From the NCBI GenBank assembly GCA_036260935.1, contig DATALQ010000027.1, positions 1 to 64,000 of the forward strand: 64,000 nt of DNA, in the 5' to 3' direction. Made by a program: the position numbers and the translations under genes. Shown here in pieces: positions 34,321 through 43,223 of the stretch; position 1 is the stretch's first letter; every line of letters begins with the position of its first letter. The notes beneath the pieces were generated by a model. That model was not told the origin of the DNA and did not search any database. It saw nothing but the letters and a program-made list of their open reading frames with translations. This stretch comes from JAEYOM01 sp036260935. Lineage in GTDB: Bacteria; Bacillota; Clostridia; Acetivibrionales; DTU013.

Positions 34321-34497
34321 TCAGCCTGTAAAGCTCGGGTGGAAGGTAGCGCAGTCAGTCTGTTCCGATGAAGTAGAGTTCCTGGGTTCTACCTGGATCT
34401 GCTGAGCGGTACAGTGATCGCCCTTCATATAATAATAGCAGGTATTGACGGAACACTTGATGCCGTCGTTCGGCTTATCCATTTTATTAGCCTGCAT
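34321..34497 (-). CDS. DUF1540-type small Cys protein
   Basis: A 58-codon frame begins with ATG 34497, has AGGAGGC a good distance upstream, and ends at TGA (34323-34321). The product starts MQANKMDKPNDGIKCSVN and contains the DUF1540 pattern CSVNTCYYYMKGDHCTAQQI: C-x4-C, aromatic run, then C-x-A-x-x-I, plus a later DCATFHP. The family is common in Clostridia as short, probably metal-binding proteins of unknown role. It is the only gene in the 505-base stretch between the membrane protein and xylB. Confidence 0.85.
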   Translation of the reverse strand: MQANKMDKPNDGIKCSVNTCYYYMKGDHCTAQQIQVEPRNSTSSEQTDCATFHPSFTG

Positions 34498-34616
34498 TTT
34501 TTCAGCCTCCTTTTGTCTCTCTTGTTTTCTTTTTAACTGCAGTTATAGTATTGTCTTTTCAGATTTTAATTATTAAAAATAATATTAGCTTATATAGGAC
34601 AATGTATTTAAGGAAA

Positions 34617-34660
34617 TAGTTTTGCAATATATTGCATAAACTACTAAAAAATATTATACT
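34617..34660 (+). promoter_or_regulatory. xyl promoter with palindromic operator
   Basis: TTGCAT (34632-34637), a 17-base spacer and TATACT (34655-34660) form the promoter. Over the -35 lies the perfect 14-bp palindrome TGCAATATATTGCA (34623-34636), flanked by TAGTTT and AAACTA (34617-34643), arms like those of the Bacillus xylO operator (TTAGTTT...AAACTAA). A ROK repressor bound here would block the promoter. Confidence 0.75.
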
Positions 34661-34701
34661 TTATAATATAATATTAAAAAGTCTATAGCGGAGGTTTACT
34701 T

Positions 34702-36252
34702 ATGGCATATTTATTAGGTATCGATATCGGCACCTCAGGCACGAAAACAGTTCTCTTCGACGAGCTGGGAAATACGATAGCCAGCGCGCTTGAAGAATAT
34801 CCTCTCTACCAGCCCAATATAGGCTGGGCGGAACAGGACCCGGAGGACTGGTGGCAGGCAACTGTTGCCGGAATACGCAGAGTACTTGCAAAAAGCGGAA
34901 AAAAAGCCGAAGAAGTCAGCGGCGTCGGCCTTTCAGGACAGATGCACGGTCTGGTAATGCTCGACAAGGACGGTAAGGTACTCAGACGCTCGATAATTTG
35001 GTGCGATCAGAGGACTACTGCCGAATGCGCGCAGATCACATCCCTGATCGGAGCGGAAAGACTCATAGAAATAACCGCTAACCCTGCACTGGTAGGATTT
35101 ACGGCATCAAAGATCATGTGGGTCAAAAACAACGAACCGGCAATATTCGAAAAGACAGCAAAAATACTGCTTCCCAAGGATTATGTCAGATTCAGGCTTA
35201 CAGGGGAATTTGCCACAGAAGTGTCGGACGCCAGCGGAATGCAGCTGATGGATATACCGAAAAGGACCTGGAGCAGTGAAGTAATGTCCAAGCTCGGTAT
35301 CGACAGGAATCAGGTAGGCGAGCTGTATGAATCGCAGGAAGTCAGCGGCAAGGTCAATGCACAGGCGGCTTCTTTGACAGGTCTGCGTGAGGGCACTCCC
35401 GTGGTCGGCGGCGGCGGAGACCAGGCTGCAGGCGCGGTAGGAAACGGTATTGTAAAGCCGGGTATCGTATCTTCCACTATCGGTACGTCCGGAGTCGTAT
35501 TTGCATATCTCGACAAGATCAGTATAGACCCGAAGGGCAGAGTTCAGACGTTCTGCCACGCAGTCCCGAACACCTGGCACGTCATGGGCGTTACCCAGGG
35601 CGCAGGCTTCTCGTTGAAATGGTTCAGGGACAATTTCTGCAGGACTGAAATGAATACGGCCGAGCAGATGGACGTGGATCCGTATGTGTTGATGGATCAG
35701 GAAGCTGAAAAAGTGCGTCCCGGAAGCAACGGCCTTATCTACCTGCCTTATCTCATAGGCGAAAGGACGCCGCATCTGGACGCTGATGCAAAGGGCGTAT
35801 TCTTTGGACTTTCAACCGTTCACAAGAGGAGAGATCTTATCCGTTCAGTTATGGAAGGCGTTGTATACAGCCTCAGAGACTGTATGGAAATCATTAAGGG
35901 TATGGGCGTCGACATCAATGAAGTCAGGGCTTCAGGCGGCGGCGGCAAGAGCAGGCTGTGGAAGCAGATGCAGGCTGATGTGTTCGGCACTCCCATGACC
36001 ACGATCAACTCCAGTGAAGGACCCGCGCTCGGCGTCGCATTGCTGGCAGGTGTCGGCACCGGAGTTTACAGGAGCGTTGCGGAAGCCTGTGACACGGCTA
36101 TTCAGGTCAAAAACATACAGCAGCCCGATATGGCGCTGCATGAAAAATATTCGAAGTTCTACAGTCTGTATGGGCAGCTTTACAGATCACTTAAAAAGGA
36201 TTACAAGGACCTTTCAGATATCATGAAGAGTGTTTACGAGGAAGGTGTATGA
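34702..36252 (+). CDS. xylB: xylulokinase
   Basis: The 516-aa FGGY kinase shows phosphate-1 motif DIGTSGTKT, the xylulokinase block GLSGQMHGLVMLD, WCDQRT, GGGGDQAAGAVGNG with the catalytic Asp, and adenosine motif ASGGGGKSRLWKQ. It phosphorylates D-xylulose to D-xylulose 5-phosphate. GCGGAGG precedes the ATG. Its stop overlaps the start of the ROK regulator by 4 bp. Confidence 0.96.
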   Translation: MAYLLGIDIGTSGTKTVLFDELGNTIASALEEYPLYQPNIGWAEQDPEDWWQATVAGIRRVLAKSGKKAEEVSGVGLSGQMHGLVMLDKDGKVLRRSIIWCDQRTTAECAQITSLIGAERLIEITANPALVGFTASKIMWVKNNEPAIFEKTAKILLPKDYVRFRLTGEFATEVSDASGMQLMDIPKRTWSSEVMSKLGIDRNQVGELYESQEVSGKVNAQAASLTGLREGTPVVGGGGDQAAGAVGNGIVKPGIVSSTIGTSGVVFAYLDKISIDPKGRVQTFCHAVPNTWHVMGVTQGAGFSLKWFRDNFCRTEMNTAEQMDVDPYVLMDQEAEKVRPGSNGLIYLPYLIGERTPHLDADAKGVFFGLSTVHKRRDLIRSVMEGVVYSLRDCMEIIKGMGVDINEVRASGGGGKSRLWKQMQADVFGTPMTTINSSEGPALGVALLAGVGTGVYRSVAEACDTAIQVKNIQQPDMALHEKYSKFYSLYGQLYRSLKKDYKDLSDIMKSVYEEGV

Positions 36253-37448
36253 CAAAAAGCAGGACCGGAAACAGCAAGTTTCTAAAAGCTTATAACGAAA
36301 CAGGCATACTCGATATGATCCGTGTGAAACAAGCTGTTTCCAGGGCCGACCTTTCCAAGGAAACGGGGCTGTCGCCAACTGCGGCCGGAGCCATCGTTTC
36401 CTCTCTCATGGAACAGGGTTATATACACGAAACCGGGACAGGAGAGTCAAGAGGCGGTAGAAAACCTGTGCTTCTCGAGCTGAAAGCCGACTCATACTTT
36501 TCAGTAGGTATCGACGTGGATGTGGACAGCATACTCTTCGTGCTTATGGATATCACAGGAAAAGTAGTGCATGAAAGAACGGCGGCTCTTGGCTCAAGCG
36601 ATCCCGAGGCTGCAGTCGAAGCGGTTGCCGCAGGAATCGGCGAGATCACGCAGAGTTTTTCCATAGACAGGGAAAGGCTGCTTGGTATAGGCATATCGGT
36701 TCCCGGTATGGTGGACGCGGTATCGCACAAGATCGTGCTTGCGCCGAACCTTGGCTGGGAGGATGTCGATCTTTGCGGCATGCTGAAGGACAAACTGGGT
36801 CTGCCTGCATATATAGAAAACGAAGCGATGGCGTCCGCCATTTGTGAAAACTGGATCGGCGCGTGCCAGGGTGCCAGCAATTTCGTATGCGTGAATATAA
36901 GGTCAGGCATAGGAGCCGGCATATTCACAGGCGGAAGGCTTTACAGGGGTACTGGCGGCAGCGCGGGCGAAGTCGGGCATATCGTTGTGGATGAGAACGG
37001 ACCCAGATGCGGCTGCGGAAATTACGGCTGTCTTGAGACCATAGTTTCTACCGGAAGGATAGTCGAAAAGGCCAGAAGGATGGTCAGGCAGGGCGTAGTA
37101 TCAACACTGAACGAGGTAGAGGATGCCGATGACATAGCGCTCGGCAATATCGCTGATGCTGCAAGGAATGGCGACGAAGCTGCACGGGGTCTTCTGAACG
37201 AAGCTGCAAGGTATCTTGGCATCGCGCTTTCGAATCTGGTTAATACGCTCAACCCTTCAAAAATCGTACTGGGCAAGGATTTTACGATCTATGGCGACCT
37301 CGTCATGGACACTCTTCGAAGCGTTATCGATACCAAAGCGCTCAAACGGCCGGCGGCCAACGTGGAGATAATTTCCACGGAAATCGGGGAGCGCGCATCG
37401 ACGCTCGGAGCGGCGATTATTCCGTTAAAAGTGCTTTTCGGCAGATAA
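36249..37448 (+). CDS. xylR: ROK-family xylose repressor
   Basis: The 399-aa protein has an N-terminal winged helix-turn-helix (about 10-75, SRADLSKETGLSPTAAGAIV) and a ROK sugar-kinase-like domain with GEVGHIVVDENG and zinc ligands CGCGNYGCLE. Located between xylB and xylA and overlapping xylB by 4 bp, it is best read as XylR, which releases the operator when xylose is present, here probably the dyad at 34617-34643. The order xylB-xylR-xylA puts the repressor under its own control. Confidence 0.9.
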   Translation: MTKSRTGNSKFLKAYNETGILDMIRVKQAVSRADLSKETGLSPTAAGAIVSSLMEQGYIHETGTGESRGGRKPVLLELKADSYFSVGIDVDVDSILFVLMDITGKVVHERTAALGSSDPEAAVEAVAAGIGEITQSFSIDRERLLGIGISVPGMVDAVSHKIVLAPNLGWEDVDLCGMLKDKLGLPAYIENEAMASAICENWIGACQGASNFVCVNIRSGIGAGIFTGGRLYRGTGGSAGEVGHIVVDENGPRCGCGNYGCLETIVSTGRIVEKARRMVRQGVVSTLNEVEDADDIALGNIADAARNGDEAARGLLNEAARYLGIALSNLVNTLNPSKIVLGKDFTIYGDLVMDTLRSVIDTKALKRPAANVEIISTEIGERASTLGAAIIPLKVLFGR

Positions 37449-37551
37449 AAACCGTAAAAATCTAAAACGGATGATAGCCGTACCTGAAAACAGGCAAAGC
37501 TATAAAGAAGCTATAAGTTTAAACAAAAATGATATATGGAGGTAATAAACA

Positions 37552-38871
37552 ATGGCAGAGATTTTCAACGGTATCCAGAAAATCAAGTACGAAGGGGCAA
37601 AATCCGACAATCCGCTGGCATATAAGTACTATAATGCGGATGAAGTCATTGGCGGAAAAAAGATGGAAGACCATCTGAAATTCGCAGTAGCTTACTGGCA
37701 TACGTTCCAGGCATCGGGAACCGACCCGTTCGGACCCGTAGGCACAGCCATCAGGCCGTGGGACAGTATTTCGGACGCCATGGAACTGGCCAAATACAAG
37801 GTCGAAGCCAATTTCGAGTTCTGTGAGAAGCTCGGAGTTCCGTTCTTCTGCTTCCATGACAGGGATATCGCTCCCGAGGCCGATAATCTGAAGGAAACCA
37901 ACAAGAGGCTCGACGAGATCGTAAGCGTTATCAAGGAGAGAATGAAGAGCAGCAAGGTGAAGCTCCTCTGGGGAACAACCAACGCTTTCGGAAACCCGAG
38001 ATTCGTCCATGGAGCTTCCACGTCTCCTAACGCCGATGTATTCGCATTTGCGGCTGCACAGGTCAAGAAGGCCATGGAAGTGACCAAGGAACTCGGCGGC
38101 CAGAACTATGTATTCTGGGGCGGCAGGGAAGGCTATGAGACTCTGCTCAACACCGATATGAAGCTGGAACTCGACAATATGGCCCGCTTTATGGGCATGG
38201 CAGTCGACTATGCGAAGGAAATAGGTTTTGACGGACAGTTCCTTATAGAACCCAAGCCGAAGGAACCGACAAAGCACCAGTATGATTTCGACGCAGGCAC
38301 CGTGATTGGCTTCCTTAAGACCTACGGACTAGATCCTTACTTCAAGCTGAATATCGAAGCTAACCATGCAACGCTCGCAGCTCACACCTTCCAGCACGAA
38401 CTGAGAGTTTCGCGCATCAACGGAATGCTGGGAAGCATCGATGCAAATCAGGGCGACATGCTGCTCGGCTGGGATACAGACCAGTTCCCGACAAACCTTT
38501 ACGATACTACGCTTGCAATGTATGAAGTTCTCAAGATGGGCGGCTTTGCAAAGGGCGGCCTGAACTTTGACTCCAAGGTAAGAAGGGGCTCCTTCGAGGC
38601 AATAGACCTGTTCTACGCACATATCGCAGGTATGGATACCTTCGCAAAGGGCCTGAGAGCTGCTGCGAAGATGATAGAGGATGGAAAGATCGACAAATTC
38701 ATTGCCGACAGGTACCAGAGCTACACCACCGGTATCGGCAAGGACATAGTCGAAAAGAAGGTCGGCTTGAAGGAACTCGAAAAGTATGCAATGGAGCATG
38801 GCAAGATAGTCAATACCTCCGGACGCCAGGAAATGCTCGAAACCATACTTAACAGCTATCTGGCAGACTAA
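37552..38871 (+). CDS. xylA: xylose isomerase
   Basis: The 439-aa protein has the class II xylose isomerase signatures: FCFHDRDIAPE with the catalytic His, VFWGGREGYETLLN, IEPKPKEPTKHQYD with metal-binding Glu, NIEANHATLAAHTF and SIDANQGD. It interconverts D-xylose and D-xylulose, using two divalent metals. TGGAGG precedes the ATG. The 103-base gap after xylR has a GTTTAAAC palindrome but no clear promoter. Confidence 0.98.
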   Translation: MAEIFNGIQKIKYEGAKSDNPLAYKYYNADEVIGGKKMEDHLKFAVAYWHTFQASGTDPFGPVGTAIRPWDSISDAMELAKYKVEANFEFCEKLGVPFFCFHDRDIAPEADNLKETNKRLDEIVSVIKERMKSSKVKLLWGTTNAFGNPRFVHGASTSPNADVFAFAAAQVKKAMEVTKELGGQNYVFWGGREGYETLLNTDMKLELDNMARFMGMAVDYAKEIGFDGQFLIEPKPKEPTKHQYDFDAGTVIGFLKTYGLDPYFKLNIEANHATLAAHTFQHELRVSRINGMLGSIDANQGDMLLGWDTDQFPTNLYDTTLAMYEVLKMGGFAKGGLNFDSKVRRGSFEAIDLFYAHIAGMDTFAKGLRAAAKMIEDGKIDKFIADRYQSYTTGIGKDIVEKKVGLKELEKYAMEHGKIVNTSGRQEMLETILNSYLAD

Positions 38872-38891
38872 TTGCAAATAATTGCAGATTT

Positions 38892-38935
38892 AAATGCAGG
38901 GACGGTCCATATATTTTGGAACTGTTCCTGCATTT
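38892..38935 (+). terminator. hairpin after xylA
   Basis: AAATGCAGG and CCTGCATTT close a long stem continuing with imperfect pairs. The T-run after it is weak (CACTTTACT), so termination may be partial before the VOC gene. Confidence 0.6.
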
Positions 38936-38980
38936 CACTTTACTATATGTTTAACTAAAAACCAGAAAGGAAGCTTGAAT

Positions 38981-39433
38981 ATGGATAAAAACGTAATGGG
39001 CACCACCGTTGTTACACAGATAGGGATCCTTGTCAACAATATCGATGAGGCTGCCCAGGCGTATGCTGATCTGCTCGGAGTCGAGAAGCCCGAGATCCAA
39101 ATGACTGCCACACCAGATATCTCCAAGACCGAATATCTTGGCAAGCCGAGTAATGCGCGCACCAAACAGGCTTTTTTCAAAGTGGGCACCGATGTTGAGA
39201 TTGAGCTGCTGGAGCCCGACCATGAACCTAGTACGTGGCGAAATGACCTCGATAAATACGGAGAGGGCGTACACCATATAGCATTCAAGATCGACGGTAT
39301 GGAAAAGGTCGTAAAAGCGCTCGGGCAGAAGGGCTATAAGGAAATTCAGAAGGGCCAGTGGGTCGGCGGACGCTATTCCTACCTGGATGCCAGAGACAAG
39401 CTCAAGCTTGTGCTGGAGCTTCTTGAATTCTGA
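38981..39433 (+). CDS. VOC-family (glyoxalase fold) protein
   Basis: ATG 38981 follows GAAAGGAAGC. The 150-aa protein has the two beta-alpha-beta-beta-beta modules of the vicinal oxygen chelate family: QIGILVNNIDEAAQAYADLLG, then EIELLEP, VHHIAFKIDGMEK and LKLVLELLEF. Metal ligands look like His/Glu in QIGIL..., VEIELLEP, HHIAF and LELLE, as in methylmalonyl-CoA epimerase. The reaction is unknown; placement after xylA suggests a sugar-derived substrate or chance. Confidence 0.85.
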   Translation: MDKNVMGTTVVTQIGILVNNIDEAAQAYADLLGVEKPEIQMTATPDISKTEYLGKPSNARTKQAFFKVGTDVEIELLEPDHEPSTWRNDLDKYGEGVHHIAFKIDGMEKVVKALGQKGYKEIQKGQWVGGRYSYLDARDKLKLVLELLEF

Positions 39434-39498
39434 TAAAGGAAGCACCTTGCCAATGCAGCGCTTGCCGACCATGTCGCGGAGGCGTTGTTCAGTATAAG

Positions 39499-40362
39499 TT
39501 AATGGTTGGATTTACCGCTTATTACAGAAGTCAACAAAGGGCTGCTTCGGGAATTTAAATCCGGCAGACGGTGTTGAAAGGCCGCAAGTGATATTTCAAT
39601 ATCTTCAGCAGCTTCCTGCGGATTCATACACCCTATTGCAATCATATCCTGATCCCTTAAAACGTTCCAATTGAATGTCAACCCGACATAAGGCGTGATA
39701 CGGCCTGCAGCGCAAGGTTTTATGGCCATTACCGGTTTTTTGGCGTTGTGAATGATACGTATCACGCTTTCAATTTCCACCTGCATGAGAAAACCGACAC
39801 AATTAAAGATTTGTATATATGTTTCGACATCATATTCATTTTCATCCGCGTATTGTATCACCTCGGGCATATGAGCGGAGAGGCCGGGTATCATACCTGC
39901 GTCCCGTATCATCGAGAGGTAATCCGGCAATCTGTCCATGGTACGTTTGTTTTTATTTATCAGTTCTTCAACGCAGCTATGAAGGGGAAGGCAGAAAGTC
40001 GAGCCCCTCTGGGCGCATTTCTTGATTTCAAGCTCGGCCTCGTGCCTTGCATATGGTGAATCGTCCATATTTAGAATCGGCTCGTCAATTAGAATCATCT
40101 TCTTGCCGGTTCTTTCCTGAGCAAGCTCTGCAGCCTTATAAAGATTATTATCAATGCTGAACAAACCCATCACCGCATTGATATCATGTTCCAAAAAGGT
40201 TTCGAATATCGAAGAAACCGCTTCCGGAGTTGAGTTTTGGGTTTTTATGGCATGGTCGGCGGCTGGGGTACGATGACTGAAACCGGTAATCCAATTAGCA
40301 CCGATCAGCAATCGCGGTAAGGAAACACCGCCGACAACTGTTCGGGGAAATATGGTTTTCAT
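39499..40362 (-). CDS. unknown TIM-barrel-like protein of the sugar cluster
   Basis: ATG 40362 follows GAAAGGGTG. The 287-aa protein has no signal; alternating strands and helices (KMILIDEPILN, MIPGLSAHMPEVI, KPVMAIKPCAAGRITP, DMIAIGCMNPQEAAED) suggest a TIM barrel. I do not recognise its family for certain. It is divergent from the LacI-led sugar cluster and shares the intergenic region with the putative operators, which suggests co-regulation. Confidence 0.65.
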   Translation of the reverse strand: MKTIFPRTVVGGVSLPRLLIGANWITGFSHRTPAADHAIKTQNSTPEAVSSIFETFLEHDINAVMGLFSIDNNLYKAAELAQERTGKKMILIDEPILNMDDSPYARHEAELEIKKCAQRGSTFCLPLHSCVEELINKNKRTMDRLPDYLSMIRDAGMIPGLSAHMPEVIQYADENEYDVETYIQIFNCVGFLMQVEIESVIRIIHNAKKPVMAIKPCAAGRITPYVGLTFNWNVLRDQDMIAIGCMNPQEAAEDIEISLAAFQHRLPDLNSRSSPLLTSVISGKSNH

Positions 40363-40407
40363 AAGATACACCCTTTCAGATTGGAACTTGATGTAGTATT
40401 TAGTATA

Positions 40408-40436
40408 AGTATAAAACCATAATAGCGTTATGTAAA
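40408..40436 (-). promoter_or_regulatory. promoter of the divergent TIM-barrel gene
   Basis: On the minus strand TTTACA (40436-40431), a 17-base spacer and TATACT (40413-40408). Confidence 0.7.
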
Positions 40437-40583
40437 GCAAAAACGCATAAATTCTGTTATAATAAAGTAAATTTACGAAAAGCGTTTCTTAAACTACTTC
40501 AACTTAGAAAATAATCAGAGTATTTTTATGCAAATTGATTAAAAATGCATAAAAAACAGCTTGTAATTTGTGCAAAATGACGG

Positions 40584-40642
40584 TTTACGTAACATGGTTA
40601 CCAACCTAGAATGAAAATATAGAAAGAAAGCGGTTACGTAAA
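40584..40642. promoter_or_regulatory. inverted operator pair upstream of the LacI-type gene
   Basis: TTTACGTAAC (40584-40593) recurs as its exact reverse complement GTTACGTAAA (40633-40642), and both lie after CGG. Each is itself nearly palindromic around ACGT. This looks like two binding sites of the adjacent LacI-type regulator, about 49 bases apart centre to centre. Confidence 0.6.
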
Positions 40643-40705
40643 ATGAATTTATTTGTTTGGATTTGACCTGTGCATTGACATTTTTTAGCAACAGGGAGGG
40701 GTTTT

Positions 40706-41713
40706 GTGAGCGTAACTATCGATTATGTCGCACGGATGGCAAATGTGTCAAAAGCAACGGTTTCGCGGGTTATCAATAACAAGGTGGAAGGCGTGGGCAA
40801 AGAAACCCGCGCACGTGTGCAGAAGGTAATTGACGAATATGGGTATCATCCAAATCTGCTTGCCAGGGGGATAGCGACTTCCAGAACCAAGATAATTGGC
40901 TTGGTCATCCCGGATATTATGAACCCGTTTTTCCCGGCAGTTGTCAAGTCCATAGAGGAATATGCCAGCGTAAACGGTTACACAGTTATTCTCTGCAATA
41001 CGGATTCTTCTCCCGAGAAAGAGAGCAAATGCATATCTACGCTCATAGCAAACCGGGTGGACGGGGTAATACTGGCTTCAGGTCTGGACGAAAAGAATCA
41101 GATACAGCAGGAGTTTAAAAAATACTCGATTCCTTATGTTCTTATAGACAGGCGAATGAAAAACAACAGGTGCGCTGGAATTTTTGTGGACAATGAATAT
41201 GCTTTTTATACTGCTGCCGATTTTCTGGTGAAGCACGGAAACACAAAGATTGCTTTTATTCAGGGCCCGTCAAACTTGTCCACGACTCTGGAACGCCTTG
41301 AGGGTTATCGCAGCGTTCTTAAACAGTACGATATACCGTTCGATCCGGATTTGGTTGCTCAAGGTGATTTCTCATATGGCAGCGGCTATAAAGCCGTTAC
41401 GGACTTGTGTAACAAAGGTACACGTTTCTCCGCAGTTCTGGCTAGTAACGATATGATGGCCATAGGCGCACTAAACGCGCTACATAATCTGGGATACAAA
41501 ATTCCAGATGAAATCGAGGTTATTGGATTCGATAATATTGAATTCAGTAAAATGGTCAATCCACCTTTGACTACAATGGAACAGCCCATATACGAACTGG
41601 GAGCTAAAGCAGCCCAAGCCTTGATAAAAGCCATAGAAGGACAAAACCTGGCTGAAACAAATATACGGTTGGAAGCAAAATTGGTTATAAGAGAAACTAC
41701 ACGAAAAAAATAA
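40706..41713 (+). CDS. LacI-family transcriptional regulator
   Basis: A GTG start follows GGGAGGGG. The 335-aa protein has the LacI helix-turn-helix and hinge (TIDYVARMANVSKATVSRVINN) and a periplasmic-binding-protein-like sensor (LVIPDIMNPFFPAVV, DGVILASG, GFDNIEFSKMVNPPLTT). It heads the sugar cluster and probably represses it until its inducer sugar binds, acting on the inverted sites at 40584-40642. Confidence 0.94.
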   Translation: MSVTIDYVARMANVSKATVSRVINNKVEGVGKETRARVQKVIDEYGYHPNLLARGIATSRTKIIGLVIPDIMNPFFPAVVKSIEEYASVNGYTVILCNTDSSPEKESKCISTLIANRVDGVILASGLDEKNQIQQEFKKYSIPYVLIDRRMKNNRCAGIFVDNEYAFYTAADFLVKHGNTKIAFIQGPSNLSTTLERLEGYRSVLKQYDIPFDPDLVAQGDFSYGSGYKAVTDLCNKGTRFSAVLASNDMMAIGALNALHNLGYKIPDEIEVIGFDNIEFSKMVNPPLTTMEQPIYELGAKAAQALIKAIEGQNLAETNIRLEAKLVIRETTRKK

Positions 41714-41733
41714 TCAACAAAGGAAGCGTTAAA

Positions 41734-42129
41734 ATGAAAAAAGACAGAATTCTAAATCCCGAATTGATTTCCGCCATTGCATCCATCGGGCATACCGAAT
41801 ACTTCGTTATTGCAGATGCCGGCCTTCCGATTCCACAGGGCATAAAAGTCATCGATCTGACGTTGACAAGGGGAATACCTGGTTTCATACAGACTTTAAA
41901 GGCGATAAGCGAAGAGCTCGTAGTTGAGAGCTATATCATAGCCGGCGAGTTGCCGGATAATAATCCTGGGGTATATGAGGAAACTAGAAATGTTTTAAGT
42001 GGTCTTCCGGCAAAGGTTGTTGCACACGAGCAGCTCAAGGAATTGTTGCTTAAAGCCAAAGCCGTCTGCCGAACTGGAGAAACAACTCCGTATTCAAATG
42101 TAATATTGGTAGCTGGCGTTAATTTCTAG
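41734..42129 (+). CDS. rbsD: D-ribose pyranase family protein
   Basis: The 131-aa protein has RbsD/FucU signatures: LNPELISAIASIGHTEYFVIADAGLPIP with the catalytic His, IDLTLTRGIPGF, and the C-terminal TGETTPYSNVILVAGV. RbsD interconverts pyranose and furanose forms so the ribokinase receives the right form. A PfkB kinase gene is in the same cluster, so the pair fits, although the sugar need not be ribose. It starts 20 bases after the LacI gene. Confidence 0.93.
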   Translation: MKKDRILNPELISAIASIGHTEYFVIADAGLPIPQGIKVIDLTLTRGIPGFIQTLKAISEELVVESYIIAGELPDNNPGVYEETRNVLSGLPAKVVAHEQLKELLLKAKAVCRTGETTPYSNVILVAGVNF

Positions 42130-42149
42130 CGGACAGAAAGGGTGTATAT

Positions 42150-43148
42150 ATGTCTGGACTATCTGAGGGAACTGCCTTAGTAATCGTAATATTCGTGACT
42201 TTTTTATGGGGCTCATGGTTTCAGGCTGTAAAGCATACGGGACGTTATCCCATATACGCTTTTATAAATTGGTTATATTTGTTTTCGCTTGCAATAGTAT
42301 GGGGATCCATAGCGTTACTACAAAAACAAATGGTTCCAAACGGCGTATTCAACGAAATCGCCAATGATATCCCCAGAGCTTTACTGGTTTTGTTCTGTGG
42401 TGCGATGTACGCTATAGGGATGCAGATGCTTCTTATGGTTGTCGGTCGCATGGGGCTTATTCTTTCCACTTCCGTCAGCGCCACATGCAGTATCCTTATG
42501 GGAATGCTCATATCTTCGCTTTTTGGAGGTTTGCCGGAAGGACTTTCTTTCCTAAGAGTTCTTACTGCCGCACTATTCTTGATTTTAGCAACCATCATAT
42601 GCCAGTATTCAGGCGTCATGCGGGATAAAAATGTTGGTATGAAAGAGAAGCCCGTGGTAAAGACGCGTAAAAAAGATGTCCTTCTTCTGCTCTTTATAAG
42701 TGTGTTCTTATCGCCATTTTACTTTTTGGCCACTTCCGTAGGCCTGAGGTCGGAACTGAGGCCAAATGGCTTTTCAGCCCTCACCTGCATGGGGATCCTT
42801 AGCATAGGGGCCTTTATCGGGACAGGCATATATTCATCAATCAGGTTAACACGCGAAAAAAAGTGGCATATTTTTCTACACCCCGGAGAAAGCAGGTTGT
42901 TGATTTTAGGCATGGCGTTTATCGCAGCGTTCTGCCACTTCGGAGGAAATGTGCTGCATGCAATCGCAGCGCCGGTGGTTAGCGTGGTGGTAGCTACCGT
43001 TGCCGGTAACCTTTACTCGATGTGGTCCTACGTGTGGGGGCTTGCCTACGGTGAATACAAAGGCGCGGCAAAAAAAACCTACGTTGTTTTGTTCCTGGGC
43101 GTCGTAATGTTTATAATGGGAGTTTTAATAATCTCAATAAAAACCTGA
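42150..43148 (+). CDS. DMT-like/RhaT-like sugar permease
   Basis: The 332-aa protein has about ten membrane helices in two internal halves, starting VIVIFVTFLWGSWFQAVKH, as in the drug/metabolite transporter superfamily and the RhaT/GRP sugar branch. Its position in a sugar cluster suggests a secondary sugar or polyol transporter, alongside the ABC importer encoded next. AAAGGGTG precedes the ATG. Confidence 0.78.
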   Translation: MSGLSEGTALVIVIFVTFLWGSWFQAVKHTGRYPIYAFINWLYLFSLAIVWGSIALLQKQMVPNGVFNEIANDIPRALLVLFCGAMYAIGMQMLLMVVGRMGLILSTSVSATCSILMGMLISSLFGGLPEGLSFLRVLTAALFLILATIICQYSGVMRDKNVGMKEKPVVKTRKKDVLLLLFISVFLSPFYFLATSVGLRSELRPNGFSALTCMGILSIGAFIGTGIYSSIRLTREKKWHIFLHPGESRLLILGMAFIAAFCHFGGNVLHAIAAPVVSVVVATVAGNLYSMWSYVWGLAYGEYKGAAKKTYVVLFLGVVMFIMGVLIISIKT

Positions 43149-43223
43149 GAGGAGGCTCTATACCAAAACGAAATATTGGCGTGCTGCTCATTCGACAACC
43201 ATAAAAAAACAGGAGGAATTGTT

